The notes beneath the pieces were generated by a model. That model did not search any database. It saw nothing but the letters and a program-made list of their open reading frames with translations, and had not been told where the DNA came from. The position numbers were made by a program, and so were the translations under genes. Shown in pieces: positions 9,522-18,646 of a DNA stretch of 21,234 bases (within the stretch, counting starts at the first letter, position 1; each line of letters opens with the position of its first letter). The DNA is taken from contig RBNI01001700.1 of the NCBI GenBank assembly GCA_003990745.1, positions 1-21,234 of the forward strand, written 5' to 3'. Source of the DNA: Jimgerdemannia flammicorona. Lineage: Eukaryota > Mucoromycota > Endogonomycetes > Endogonales > Endogonaceae.

Positions 9522-10197
9522 CTACAATTCCATACTTGTTGTATCTCCAGCAATATTCAGGTTTCTCTCTGCCTCCAGTTCATCTGCCTCTCTCTGTTGA
9601 GCCTCCAATGTCTTCAGAATCTCCTGACAATCTACACCATCCACAGTCTCCATCTCTATATAATACTTCTTGCACACCATCTGCCACTTTGCCAACTCTT
9701 TCCTTGGGTCCCACATATAATCAGCTCTGTCATTCACAATCACCAGAAGTGCTGCCTCCCTGGCACCATCAATCTGATATGTCTTAGTCTCTAACAATGC
9801 TACTATTATCTCATCCCCAAGTTTCCATGGCACCTCCTCTCTGTACAAGATTTCACCCCAGTACCTCTCACTTAGTACTCAGAAGTCCTCTCCCCCTAGC
9901 TCCTTAGCTGCCACATTCTCTAGTATCTTCTACAGTAATTTCTCCTTGGTCTTGGTCTCTACCACTCTCTGGACCACCCCCACCCCTCCTTCCACCTACC
10001 TCCCCCTCTGTATTTCTCCTCACTGACTCATCTCAATCCTCCTCCAGCACATTCTGTAATTCATCATCACCTCCAGCCCCACCTAGCACTCCATACTGAG
10101 GACCCTCACTATCCGCCATCTTAGTATCCTCTACAATGATATTCTGCTCAATATCCTCCTCCACTTCTGGGGTCCTCTTTGGTCTTCCCTCCTTCTC
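9522..10197 (-). pseudogene. LINE copy 1 ORF1 (5'-truncated)
   Basis: The last 108 codons (9,848 to 9,522) are open. Similarity to copies 2 and 3 extends further upstream. The visible parts are an acidic and Gly-rich N-terminal part (MADSEGPQYGVLGG begins at 10,119, but the frame is open upstream through GRPKRTPEVEED), a shift near 9,960, then KILENVAAKELG and a charged helical C-terminus ending EAERNLNIAGDTTSMEL. The Glu/Lys/Gln-rich segment at about 9,540-9,620 could form a coiled coil. No CCHC zinc knuckle is visible, unlike ORF1 of many Tad/I-type elements. ORF1 products usually bind the element RNA; for this family that is inference. ORF1 stops 35 bp before the ORF2 ATG. Confidence 0.72.
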
Positions 10198-10698
10198 AAC
10201 CAGAATCTTATTAAAAATCTCAAGATTCTCACTAAGTCTGTATCTAAGAATTACAGCATAGTACTATAGATAGTATACTATATCCTATCAAGTCAATTGT
10301 AGTCAAACTATTCATTAAGATTCAGAAATATTAGGAATAAGTAAACTTCAAGATTATACTACTAAGAGATTATAATTTGATATTAGAAAAACTCTGACTT
10401 ATGAAACATAATCTAAATATTAATTAGTATAAGAATGAAGTTACAATACTTCAAAAAGGAGTCAATATCACCATCAAGACAGATAAGTCTATGAACAAAA
10501 CCCAGATTGCAATACTGTTAGCAATATAATATAAGAAAGTACTCAAAAAGGCAGTACATGCTTTTGTTGTAATAGTTTGTTCCAAGAAGTAAGACAAGAA
10601 GCTATCAATTAATGAAAGTATCAAGTTACTACTTGAAGAATTCAAGAATGTCTTTCCAGAAAAGCTATCTGGCCTATTACTTGTATGAGAAGTTGATT
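10198..10698 (+). mobile_element. gypsy element copy B, 0.5-kb fragment
   Basis: Aligns with gypsy copy A from about 609 to 1,107, that is, from the middle of the protease to the start of the RT (for example the shared AGATTATNA(C/T)(T/C)TGAT, TATAAGAATGAAGT and CCCAGATTGCAATACTGTTAG). Both ends are abrupt: LINE copy 1 on the left and LINE copy 2 on the right. Its stops and transitions differ from those of copy A, so the two decayed separately. No LTR, RT core or integrase remains. Confidence 0.85.
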
Positions 10699-10938
10699 TG
10701 AGAGATAACTCTTTTGGGTATTGCAAATGATCAGGCAGTATATCTGTGGAGGTCAAGGAATGGGCTGGCAAAATGGCAGGTTGTGTGTGAGGAGAACTGT
10801 ACATCCATAAAATTAGTAGATAGAGAGGATTGTATGGAGTTGTTGGTAGCTCTAAATGAATAGTAAGAATTGGAGGCAGAGGCTGAGGTTGAGTAGAACT
10901 TATATTTGGCAGAAGAGAATGTAAGTATGGAATTGTAG
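10699..10938 (+). pseudogene. LINE copy 2 ORF1 C-terminal remnant
   Basis: About 80 codons match the C-terminus of copy 1 ORF1: LLGIANDQAVYLW against LLVIVNDRADYMW, LAKWQVVCEEN against LAKWQMVCKKY, and the shared ending SMEL then stop (10,936-10,938). Two adjacent stops (TAG TAA-like context at about 10,859-10,864) interrupt a Glu-rich, coiled-coil-like segment. No function can remain. Confidence 0.75.
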
Positions 10939-10970
10939 AGTGAGTTCATATCTCCTTAATATTATTCACT

Positions 10971-13900
10971 ATGAATAGTATAACCAATATATTCTCTATA
11001 AATATGAATAGACTTCAGAGAGTAGAGAGATATTGCAATATCTTTGACTGGCTGAGGAAACTGGATACAGATATATTTCTACTTCAGGATATAAGGTATA
11101 AGGTTGAGGTTAATAGATTGAAATAGATGAGAGAGTGGGGGGGAGGGGGGGGGGGGGCAGTGATATGGCAGAAGAAGGTGAGAATATTGGTCAGGAGAGG
11201 GAAGAGAGATATTGGAGACATTGGATATTGAGGGAGCAGATTGGTGTAGGGGTCATGGTAGAGGTCAGGATAGGGCAATATAGTTGTAGATTCTTAATAC
11301 TATCTGGCAGAGAGGGAGGCTAGAGTGGAATGGATATAGAAACTGTAGGACTCTGGTACTCTGGTAGGGGCTGGGGTAGACTGCCTGAGTGGGGACTTTA
11401 ATATGGTCCAGAATTGCAGACTGGACAGGACAGATGACAGAAGAGGAATATCAGGAAGATGGAGGACTGGGAGGAGATTGAGAGGCTTGGTGCTCTGGTG
11501 AATACTGTGAGACTATAAGGTGACAAACATCAGATGTACACACATTGGGCAGAAGGGCTGGGCTTGAGGATTGATTGAATTTTGACTGCCAAGTGCTGGG
11601 GAGAGATGGTCTGAGAGAGAGTAGAGGTGGAATAGTGCCCCTGGTCAGATTATTGGAGTATTTAGAGAAGAGAGAGGTTTGGAGGAAGTAGGGAGGGACC
11701 TGGACATTGGCATCTGAACTCCTCTCTATTGGATGAAGCTGCTCTGTGGAACTCTTGGGAGAGGAGAGTTAAGTCCCAGATTGTAAAGTGGAAAGAGGTA
11801 GGCCTGAGTATTGGGAACTGATGGTGCAGACTGAAGTCTAAGACTCAGTATTTTTAGAGGAATGCAGAGAAGATATAGGGTACTTAGAGATGGAGGAGTA
11901 TCTGGTAGACATCACAGCAGTTGGAAAGTTTGCTGATATGATAGACAGAACTGTTAGAAGAGAAAGGAGTAATGAACTGAAGAGTTTGGCAGATCAAGCT
12001 GGAGGTGGCCAAGCTATAGAACTTACTGAGAAGAGAGAAAGATATACAGATGAGAGCATTGGTAGCTAGGCTGAGATGGTGGGGACTAGAGGAAGGAGAG
12101 TGACCTACTAAGTTTCTATTGAGGCTTCTCAGAGCAAGGAGAGTAAGGTATTGGTGGGATAGAGTATTGGATGAGAAGGGCAAGATAGTGAGAGGAGTGT
12201 AGGGCATACTAGAATAGCTGAGTGACTATTAGAGTAGACTTTGGAGTGAGGAGGAGAGAGGGGAGGATGTGTTAGATATTGAGCAATATCTGGAAAAGTG
12301 GTATCTAGCTCTAGCTATAGGTCTGGAGGAACTTGAAGTACCAGTTCAGTGGGAGGAAATTCTCCAGGTTCTGGCTTCAATAAGCCTGGACACCACTCCT
12401 AGAGAAGATGAGCTGTCATAGATGGCATTAGTTGAGGAGGTACTAGAGGAGATAACATAGATGTATAATGAGATTATTGGTTCTGGAGCATAGATTGGGA
12501 GCCAGTAGTTGGGGCTGGTGACTCTGTTATATAAAAATAAAGAGAATTGGAAAAACTGGAGGCTAATTATACTTCTTGACATGGACTGTAAGATGGTGAT
12601 AAAGGTTCTAGTAGCCAGGTTGTAGAGAGTGATTCAATAGGTATTAGGGAAGAAGCAGAGGGGCTTTGTAGAGAGATGTCTTATTAGAGATAGCACTGTA
12701 TAGGTCTATGGCATTATTGAAGAAGTAAGGGCTACAGGAGTAAATGGCCACCTAGTGTTCTTGGATCAGGAGAAGACCTATGACAGGGTCTGGAGGATTT
12801 AGCTTGATATGGTACTATAGTATATTAGTATTCTCCAGGGCATTCAATGCTCTATTATCAGTCTACTGGAGGGGGGCCAGATAGCTATTTTGGCAAATAG
12901 TCACAGGGGAACCACCTTTTCTCTAGGAAGAGAGATGCTACAGAGGGACTCTCTATCTCCTATTCTTTATACCTTTACTTTGGAACTATTACTGGATAGG
13001 ATCAGGTACAGAGTAAGCAGTTTGGATATTCTCAGAGTGAATTGGAAGGTGGGATCCTTTGCAGATAACATAGTGGTTAGATTGGGATTAGTAGAAGATA
13101 TAGCTGAACTGAAGAGGGCAGTAGAATGATATGAGAGGTATACTGAGACAAAGCTCAATTAGTATAAATGTGAGACAATGGTACTTAGTAAAGAAGTGGT
13201 AGGGGGAGACATCATTGGAATAATTATCCCTGCTAGAGAGGTAGTTTGATACCTAGAAATCTACTTCTTAGTATATGACTCCTTGCTATCCAAGGAGTGG
13301 TGAGAATGTAAGCTGGTAGAATGGAGCAAAGTGCTAGTAGGCTGGTGTGGTAGATACATTTTACTAGTGGGAAGAGTAATAGTGCTGAATATATACTGGA
13401 TGCCAAAGCTATAATATCTTAGGTACCATCTTAACTTTCTGAAATAGGTGGTTAAGAGGCTCTTGAAGATGGTCTGCTCATAGCTCTAGACTGAGATATA
13501 TAGCCAAATCAGATGAAAGGTGCTGACAATATCTGTGGGCTGTGGAGAACTTAGTCTAGTAGACTTTACTGAATGTCTACACTACTTGAGAGTATGGTGG
13601 CTGAAGTGAGCAGGTGAGCTGAGGGGAGGAAAATAGATACTCCTAATGTAATATATTTGAGAGGTATAAATATCACCCCAGAGAGGTTCTGGCAATTTAC
13701 TCTCATTGGTGGTACTAGAGAGAAGCCAAAAGATATACTATAAAGACTTTTGGTGGGGTGTGGTTGATGGAGCTCACTTTATTAGTATCTGATAAAGGGG
13801 TGAGGAGGGGGAAGAGAACTGGGGGCCTCAGATGTAGAGGTGAGACCATCTTCTGTTGGGGGATAGTCAGGTGGAGAACTTTAGTCTTGAGGATAAAATG

Positions 13901-14592
13901 GAGTATCTTGAAGGATAGAGGAGAGATCTATAGCTAGAGACCTGGCAGGGGGTCAGTATTAGTAAAGGGTGGGACTGAGCTGGTATGTGGTCATGAAATA
14001 AGATAGTGGTAAGGTAGCTCTCCCAAGTTCTGGGTAGTGTGGTGGAGGGCAGAATGTGATTCTGAACTTCCAGTCAGGGCACTTGGTGAAAGGGGATACC
14101 TTTGATTGTAAGGAATGCTATAATATTGGGCAAGAGAGCAGGGTGGTATAGATCCTAGAATATTGGTTAAGAGAGTGTGAGAGCTTAGAGATTTTCTGAA
14201 AGAGGATTGAGCAGAGATTAGAAGTGGCTGCTCCTATATCAGGAGGAGGTGGGCAGTGGAGAGTCCTGCAGTCATGTCTGGTAAGTGGTGTAGAGGATGA
14301 GTGACTGACAGTCAGATAGATGATAGCTATGTGGGTTGAACTTATAGAATACTAGCAGAGTATCTTTGAGGAGGGTCTCAGGTTGGCAGTTGGAATAAGG
14401 GAGACAAGGTGAGAGTGGTTGATATTAGAGCTTCTGAATAGATGATGGGTTGGGTGGGGGCTTAAGAGAGGGAGCCAGAAGGGGCTGGTGAGACAGATTG
14501 TAGTGAAGAGTAGAGGGAGGATTGAGATATCTGATAAAAGAGTATTCTGGATTAAGGATGGGGGTGAGAGGGTCCTATGTGAGATAGGATAG
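10971..14592 (+). pseudogene. LINE copy 2 ORF2: endonuclease - reverse transcriptase - Cys/His motif
   Basis: Starts MNSITNIFSINMNRL at 10,971. The endonuclease shows IFLLQDI, and GDFNMVQ at about 11,391-11,411 is intact, but the SDH motif seen in copy 1 reads SER near 11,607. A G7-A-G13 run interrupts the domain at 11,137-11,157. RT motifs are FLDQEKTYDRVW (about 12,757-12,792), GREMLQRDSLSPILY (about 12,926-12,970) and SFADNIVV at 13,055-13,078: the catalytic FADD has become FADN. After the RT come GRVIVLNIYWMPKL and VDFTECLHYLRVWWLK, blocks typical of L1-like ORF2 between RT and C-terminus, then FDCKECYNIG and WLRECE (about 14,103-14,175), the Cys/His motif. A coherent frame runs on to a stop at 14,590-14,592 (FWIKDGGERVLCEIG). 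Stops at many Trp/Gln positions show it is dead. Confidence 0.83.
11137..11157 (+). repeat. G-tract (7 G, A, 13 G)
   Basis: A run of 20 G with a single A inside the endonuclease region of LINE copy 2. Copies 1 and 3 do not have it at the matching place, so it probably arose by slippage after insertion. Such a run can form a G-quadruplex; it may also be misread in length. Confidence 0.8.
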
Positions 14593-14657
14593 AGGGGAGA
14601 TACAGTATATTATTATATTATAAATAAGAGAGGTAATAAAGATACAGTCCAAGTAAC

Positions 14658-14660
<3 letters not shown>

Positions 14661-14713
<53 letters not shown>
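14661..14713 (+). repeat. Poly(A) tail of LINE copy 2 (53 A)
   Basis: 53 uninterrupted A, 20 bp after AATAAA (14,635-14,640). It marks the 3' end of a retrotranscribed polyadenylated RNA. Its length may vary or be misassembled. Confidence 0.9.
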
Positions 14714-14716
<3 letters not shown>

Positions 14717-15123
14717 AGATGATAAATGGCTTAACTGCTGAGGAGCTAGGGGAGATGGACTTATAGGTGATTAGTGAGAAACAGTGAAAGTATATATTGA
14801 GAGAAAATGGACTGATAGAGAAACTGAAGGCCAAAGTACTGACTATATTGCTAGAGAAGGAAGATTATGAGGTTGATAAGGCTAAAGAGACTGAATTGAT
14901 AGTAATTACAGAAGAGAGAGCTGCTTTCTGGTTTAAGCAATAGTATGGCCTACAATATTGATAGGAGATATATAAGAAATACAAAGAGGATATAGAGGAG
15001 AAGGATGATAAGGCAATTGCTAAGATTCTGGCTAGACTAGAGATAAGAGAGGCTGAGGTAGTAGAGGCTATAATAAAGCATAGTCTAGACTTGGCTCAAG
15101 AGGAGATGAGTATAGAGCTGTGA
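14714..15123 (+). pseudogene. LINE copy 3 ORF1 remnant
   Basis: One frame with few stops runs from 14,719 to the stop at 15,121-15,123. It matches copy 1 ORF1: LTAEELGEMDL against AAKELGGEDF, ITEERAAFWF against IVNDRADYMW, and the shared ending EEMSIEL against DTTSMEL. The protein is Glu/Lys-rich (EKEDYEVDKAKETELI, EIREAEVVEAI), consistent with a helical, coiled-coil-like region. No zinc knuckle. Its start is missing. Confidence 0.72.
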
Positions 15124-15130
15124 GGAGTTG

Positions 15131-18100
15131 GGTTTACTCTATAATATTTTCTCACTAATATCAATAGCTTGAGGAGCTCTATGAGATATAGGAATATTTT
15201 TTCTTAGCTGAAAGGGTTGGAGGCTGGTCTTTTTCTTTTGTAAGATATATACTGAGAGGAGGATTTGACTAGATAGAAGTAGATGTAGGAATAGAGTGGT
15301 ATTGCAGTTTGGAGGAATAAGATTAGAATTCTGATATATATAATAAGACAAGGTGAACTCTATAAGATTGGGGGCTAGAATGGCTGATTAGTTTGGAAGA
15401 AGTAATATAGATCAGAATAGAAGTCTGTTATTATTGACTCATATTATTGCCCAGTAGTGTAGAGTGAGTATATTGAGTGATTAGATAGGTTTCTTAATTG
15501 TAATATACTGACTAGAGCAGAGGTGATATAATTGAGAGAAATTTCAACATAATCTGGAATCTAGTGTTAGATAAAACTGATCAAAGGAAGAGTACTAGAG
15601 GCCATAGTAGAGATCTGAACACTTGGGAGGATATAGAGAGACTCAGCTTCTTAGTGGATACTGGTAGGATAATATAGAGTAATCATAGGATCTATATCTA
15701 TTGAGTGAGTGAACTTAGAATGAAGATTGGCTGGATACTGATGGCTGACTGCTGGGAGTTAGATGTTTGAAAGGATTTAGAGATTGTGTGATATATATCT
15801 ATAATCAGACTATTGGAGTTTATTGAGATATAGTTAGTTTGGAGAGTAAGAATGAGCCTGGATATTAGTAACTCAATTTCTTCTTACTGACTAAAAAAGA
15901 GTTATAGAATACTTAAGTTAGAGATATTGAGTTGAAAATTGATTATTAGAACCATAAAGAGCTTCCAATAGAGATCTACTGAGTGAGACTAAAGAAAGCT
16001 ACTAGAGTATATTGGAGAGAGATTAATCAGTTTACTGAAAAGGAGTAGCAAAGGAGAGTGAGGTGGACTTCTGACCAGTTGGCTTGATTACAGATAGTAT
16101 AGGCTAAATTATTAAGTCAGGAGATAGTGGAAGATTGGAGATTAGTGTGAGCCAAGTTAGAGGTAGTAGAGTTGTAGAGAGTATTGAGAGGGGAGAAGAA
16201 GACTTATGTAAGAGAAATAGTAGCTTGGTTGAGATAGCAGAAGCTTGAGAAAGATAAGCAGTCTTCTAAGTATCTGTCATAACTACTTTAGGTGAGAAGG
16301 GTGAGACAGCAATAGGATAGAGTATTGAATATAGAGAATATACTAATATATAGTACCCAGTAAGTCTTGAGTTTTCTGAAGGAGAGATGGAGAGATCTGT
16401 GGAGTGAGAAGAAAGAGAGCACTGATGCTGAGGCTATAGAGTACTTCCTGAAGAATTGATAACTCCTACAGATAGATAACCTTAGAGATTTTGTTCTATT
16501 AATTAAGAAGGAGAAGATTCTATATATCCTGACTGCTACAAAATTGGATATAATATTGGGTGAGGATAGTCTGTCCTAAGACTTCTGAAAGAAGATATAT
16601 AGTGGGGGTCTCTGAGATACTAGGGGAGATGATAGTACTTTGTAATTATATTCTCATATCTGAGAAGTGGGTTGAAGAGCAAGATCTTAGTCTAGTGATA
16701 CTGCTGTTCAAGAATAAAGGCAAGAGAGAGAATTGGAAAAGTTAATAACTAATTATACTTCTGGATATAGACAGAAAGCTGGTCATGAAAGTAATTGTTA
16801 TGTAGCTATAGAGAGTGGTCCAATAGATACTAAGTGAGGAGTAATGGGCTTTGTTGGGGATCAACTTATTAAAGATAAGATAGCTTGAGTATACAGTATA
16901 ATTGAGAGGATAAGAATTAGTGGACTGAATAAGAGGTTGGTCTTCTTGGATCAAGAGAAGGCTTATGATCACATTTGGAGAGTTTGGATAGAAAAGATGC
17001 TAAACAGAATTAGTATTTCTCAGCAATTCTAAGTTTTAATAATTGGTCTGCTGGAGGGTAGCCAGGCAGTACTTTTGTATAATAGTTATTATGTCACATT
17101 CTAGTTAAAGAGAGGTATTTCTCAGAGAAACCCATTGTTCTCTATTCTGTATACTCTGTTACTAGAGTTATTGATAGATAGAATTCATCATAAGATAGCT
17201 AGACTCTCAATTTTTGAAATAGTATAGAAGGTTGGAATCTTTGCAAATGATATAATATGTAGTTAGTCTTAACTCAGTTGCTGATATTAGAGTACTGAGA
17301 GAAATGATGGAATAGTATAAGGAGTATTTTGGAGCAAAGCTTAACTAGTATAAATATGAGATAATAGTATTGAAAAATAGTCTAATAGATAGAGATATTA
17401 TTGATACAATTATCTCTATAGGAGAAGCTGTATAGTATCTAAACATTTTTTTATTAGTATATAGATCTGTCTTACCTAGGATATAGTAGGAAAGGAAGAT
17501 TATTGATTGGAGGATAGCTTTTCAAAGCTAGAGGAGATATCATATCTCTCTAGTAGAGCAGATATTAATACTGAATATTTACTAGCTACTGAAGTTGTAG
17601 TATCTGACTTATTACTTGAACTTTCTGATCTAGATAATAAAGAGATTGTTGAAGTTGGCTAAGGAATAAATCTGAACTAAAAAATAATATCAGATCAGTT
17701 GAGAGATTTTGGTATCATTAGTGAATCAAGGAGGTCTTGATCTGGTGGACTTTTCTAAGAAGCTATATTATCTGAGAGCTTAATGGTTGAAGTAAACTAT
17801 TGAATTATAGGATAGAGAATAGATACTGCTAATGTAAAAGGTCTGAGAGATGAGGTTTTTCCACTAAGGCTTCTTGAGTGATCTGCTGTTATTAGTTAGA
17901 CTGAATGGTAGTAGATATTTATAGTATAAGAGCTTCTGATAAAAAGTAGTAAATAGTGTATACTATATTAGACTATGCTGATATGGTACTAAGAGAGAAA
18001 TATATTGGGTTTCAGTAATATAGTAATAGAATAGATTATTGTTGAGTGGTTTCTCACTGGTGAACTTTGATATTAGTACTGAAATAGAGTGCTAAAGAGG

Positions 18101-18400
18101 AATAAGATAGGATTTGTAATCTATAAACTGGTAGATAGCTGAGATTAATGAGAATAGGACTGGGTAACTATTTGATTCTAGAGTGCTGAGGTGCAGTAAT
18201 GACTTTCTCCCAAGCTCTGAGTAATATAGTGGTATTTGTTGTAGAGAAATATTATGTTGAACTTTTGGTCAAGTTACTTAGTAGATGGTAGGTACTTTGA
18301 TTGTAAGAAGTATTATAATATAAAGTAGGAGGAGAGCTTTATATAGTTATCTGAACATTGGCTGAATAAGTGTAAGATTTTTGGAGACTTCTGGATATAT
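15131..18400 (+). pseudogene. LINE copy 3 ORF2: endonuclease - reverse transcriptase remnant
   Basis: The ATG is lost, but NINSLRSSMRYRNIFS and LKGLEAGLFLL match the start of ORF2 in copy 1. The endonuclease motif GDFN reads RNFN near 15,535, and SRDLNTWEDIERLSFLVDTGR follows. The RT is recognised by LFKNKGKRENWK (about 16,700), FLDQEKAYDHIW (about 16,939-16,974), the RGISQRNPLF-like block near 17,110 and IFANDI at 17,237-17,254: the first catalytic Asp is Asn. Further on come LSLVDF-like and LRAXWLK-like blocks (about 17,735-17,800) and a damaged Cys/His motif (FDCKKYYN, about 18,298), where the second Cys is Tyr. Stops at expected Trp and Gln codons are frequent. Confidence 0.8.
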
Positions 18401-18630
18401 AGTCATCTGATCAGTCATCTGACCTCTCTTTTATTAATACTATATCTTTTTAGTTCTTATAGATCAATTTCTCTACTAGATTTAACTATTTTTTTTTTTT
18501 CTTAATTATTATATAATATCTTCTTATTATATTTTATATTCTCAGGTCTCTTTTACTCCTATCTCTACTCTCTATTATTACTATTATTACAAAGTTCCTA
18601 GGAATCTCTAATCTAAATTCTCTCTTTACT
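18401..18630. other. A+T- and pyrimidine-rich spacer
   Basis: No gene or domain visible. Contains 12 T at 18,489-18,500 and runs of TATT/CTCT words. It separates the broken end of LINE copy 3 from the young retroposon and supplies the latter's insertion site. Confidence 0.6.
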
Positions 18631-18646
18631 AATCTTTTAGATTTAA
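18631..18646 (+). repeat. Target-site duplication, left copy
   Basis: AATCTTTTAGATTTAA, identical to 19,841-19,856 on the other side of the retroposon. The first two A of the right copy overlap the poly(A) tail, so the certain duplication is 14 bp. Confidence 0.88.

Larger units (their letters stand above)
6013..10197 (-). mobile_element. LINE copy 1 (non-LTR retrotransposon), RIP-mutated, minus strand
   Basis: Read on the minus strand the order is ORF1 (10,197 to 9,522), a 35-bp gap, then ORF2 (from 9,486) with endonuclease, reverse transcriptase and a C-terminal Cys/His motif. The 5' end is cut within ORF1, because an open frame continues to the junction at 10,197. The 3' end is also cut: compared with copy 2 about 240 bp plus the poly(A) tail are missing, and the sequence meets a retroposon scrap at about 6,012. 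Stops and frame changes are scattered through ORF2. It faces copy 2 head to head across a 500-bp gypsy slice. Confidence 0.85.
10699..14713 (+). mobile_element. LINE copy 2 (non-LTR retrotransposon), with poly(A) tail
   Basis: The end of ORF1 (to 10,938), a 32-bp gap, ORF2 from ATG 10,971, a short 3' UTR with AATAAA at 14,635-14,640, and 53 A at 14,661-14,713. It is 5'-truncated in ORF1 and joined to gypsy copy B. It is the only long copy here with its complete 3' end, so it defines the family's 3' terminus. No convincing target-site duplication: sequence after the tail (TCAAGATGATAAATGG) does not match that before 10,699, and is itself LINE copy 3. Many stops from transitions. Confidence 0.87.
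14714..18400 (+). mobile_element. LINE copy 3 (non-LTR retrotransposon), RIP-mutated, no tail
   Basis: Begins directly after the poly(A) of copy 2, within ORF1, in the same orientation. ORF1 remnant (to 15,123), then ORF2 with endonuclease, RT and Cys/His motif. Similarity to copy 2 ends about 18,395-18,400 (TTTTTGGAGACTTCTGG), short of the family's 3' end, so the tail is lost. It is the most decayed long copy: dense TAG/TAA/TGA and almost no CG. Confidence 0.83.

Noticed and set aside
10451..12207. Several minus-strand ORFs of 64-117 codons.
   Set aside because: They are antisense to gypsy copy B and LINE copy 2. RIP creates stops mainly in the sense frame of Trp/Gln-bearing codons, leaving long antisense frames.
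14613..14834. Minus-strand ORF rich in Phe.
   Set aside because: It is the translation of the complementary poly(T) of the LINE tail.
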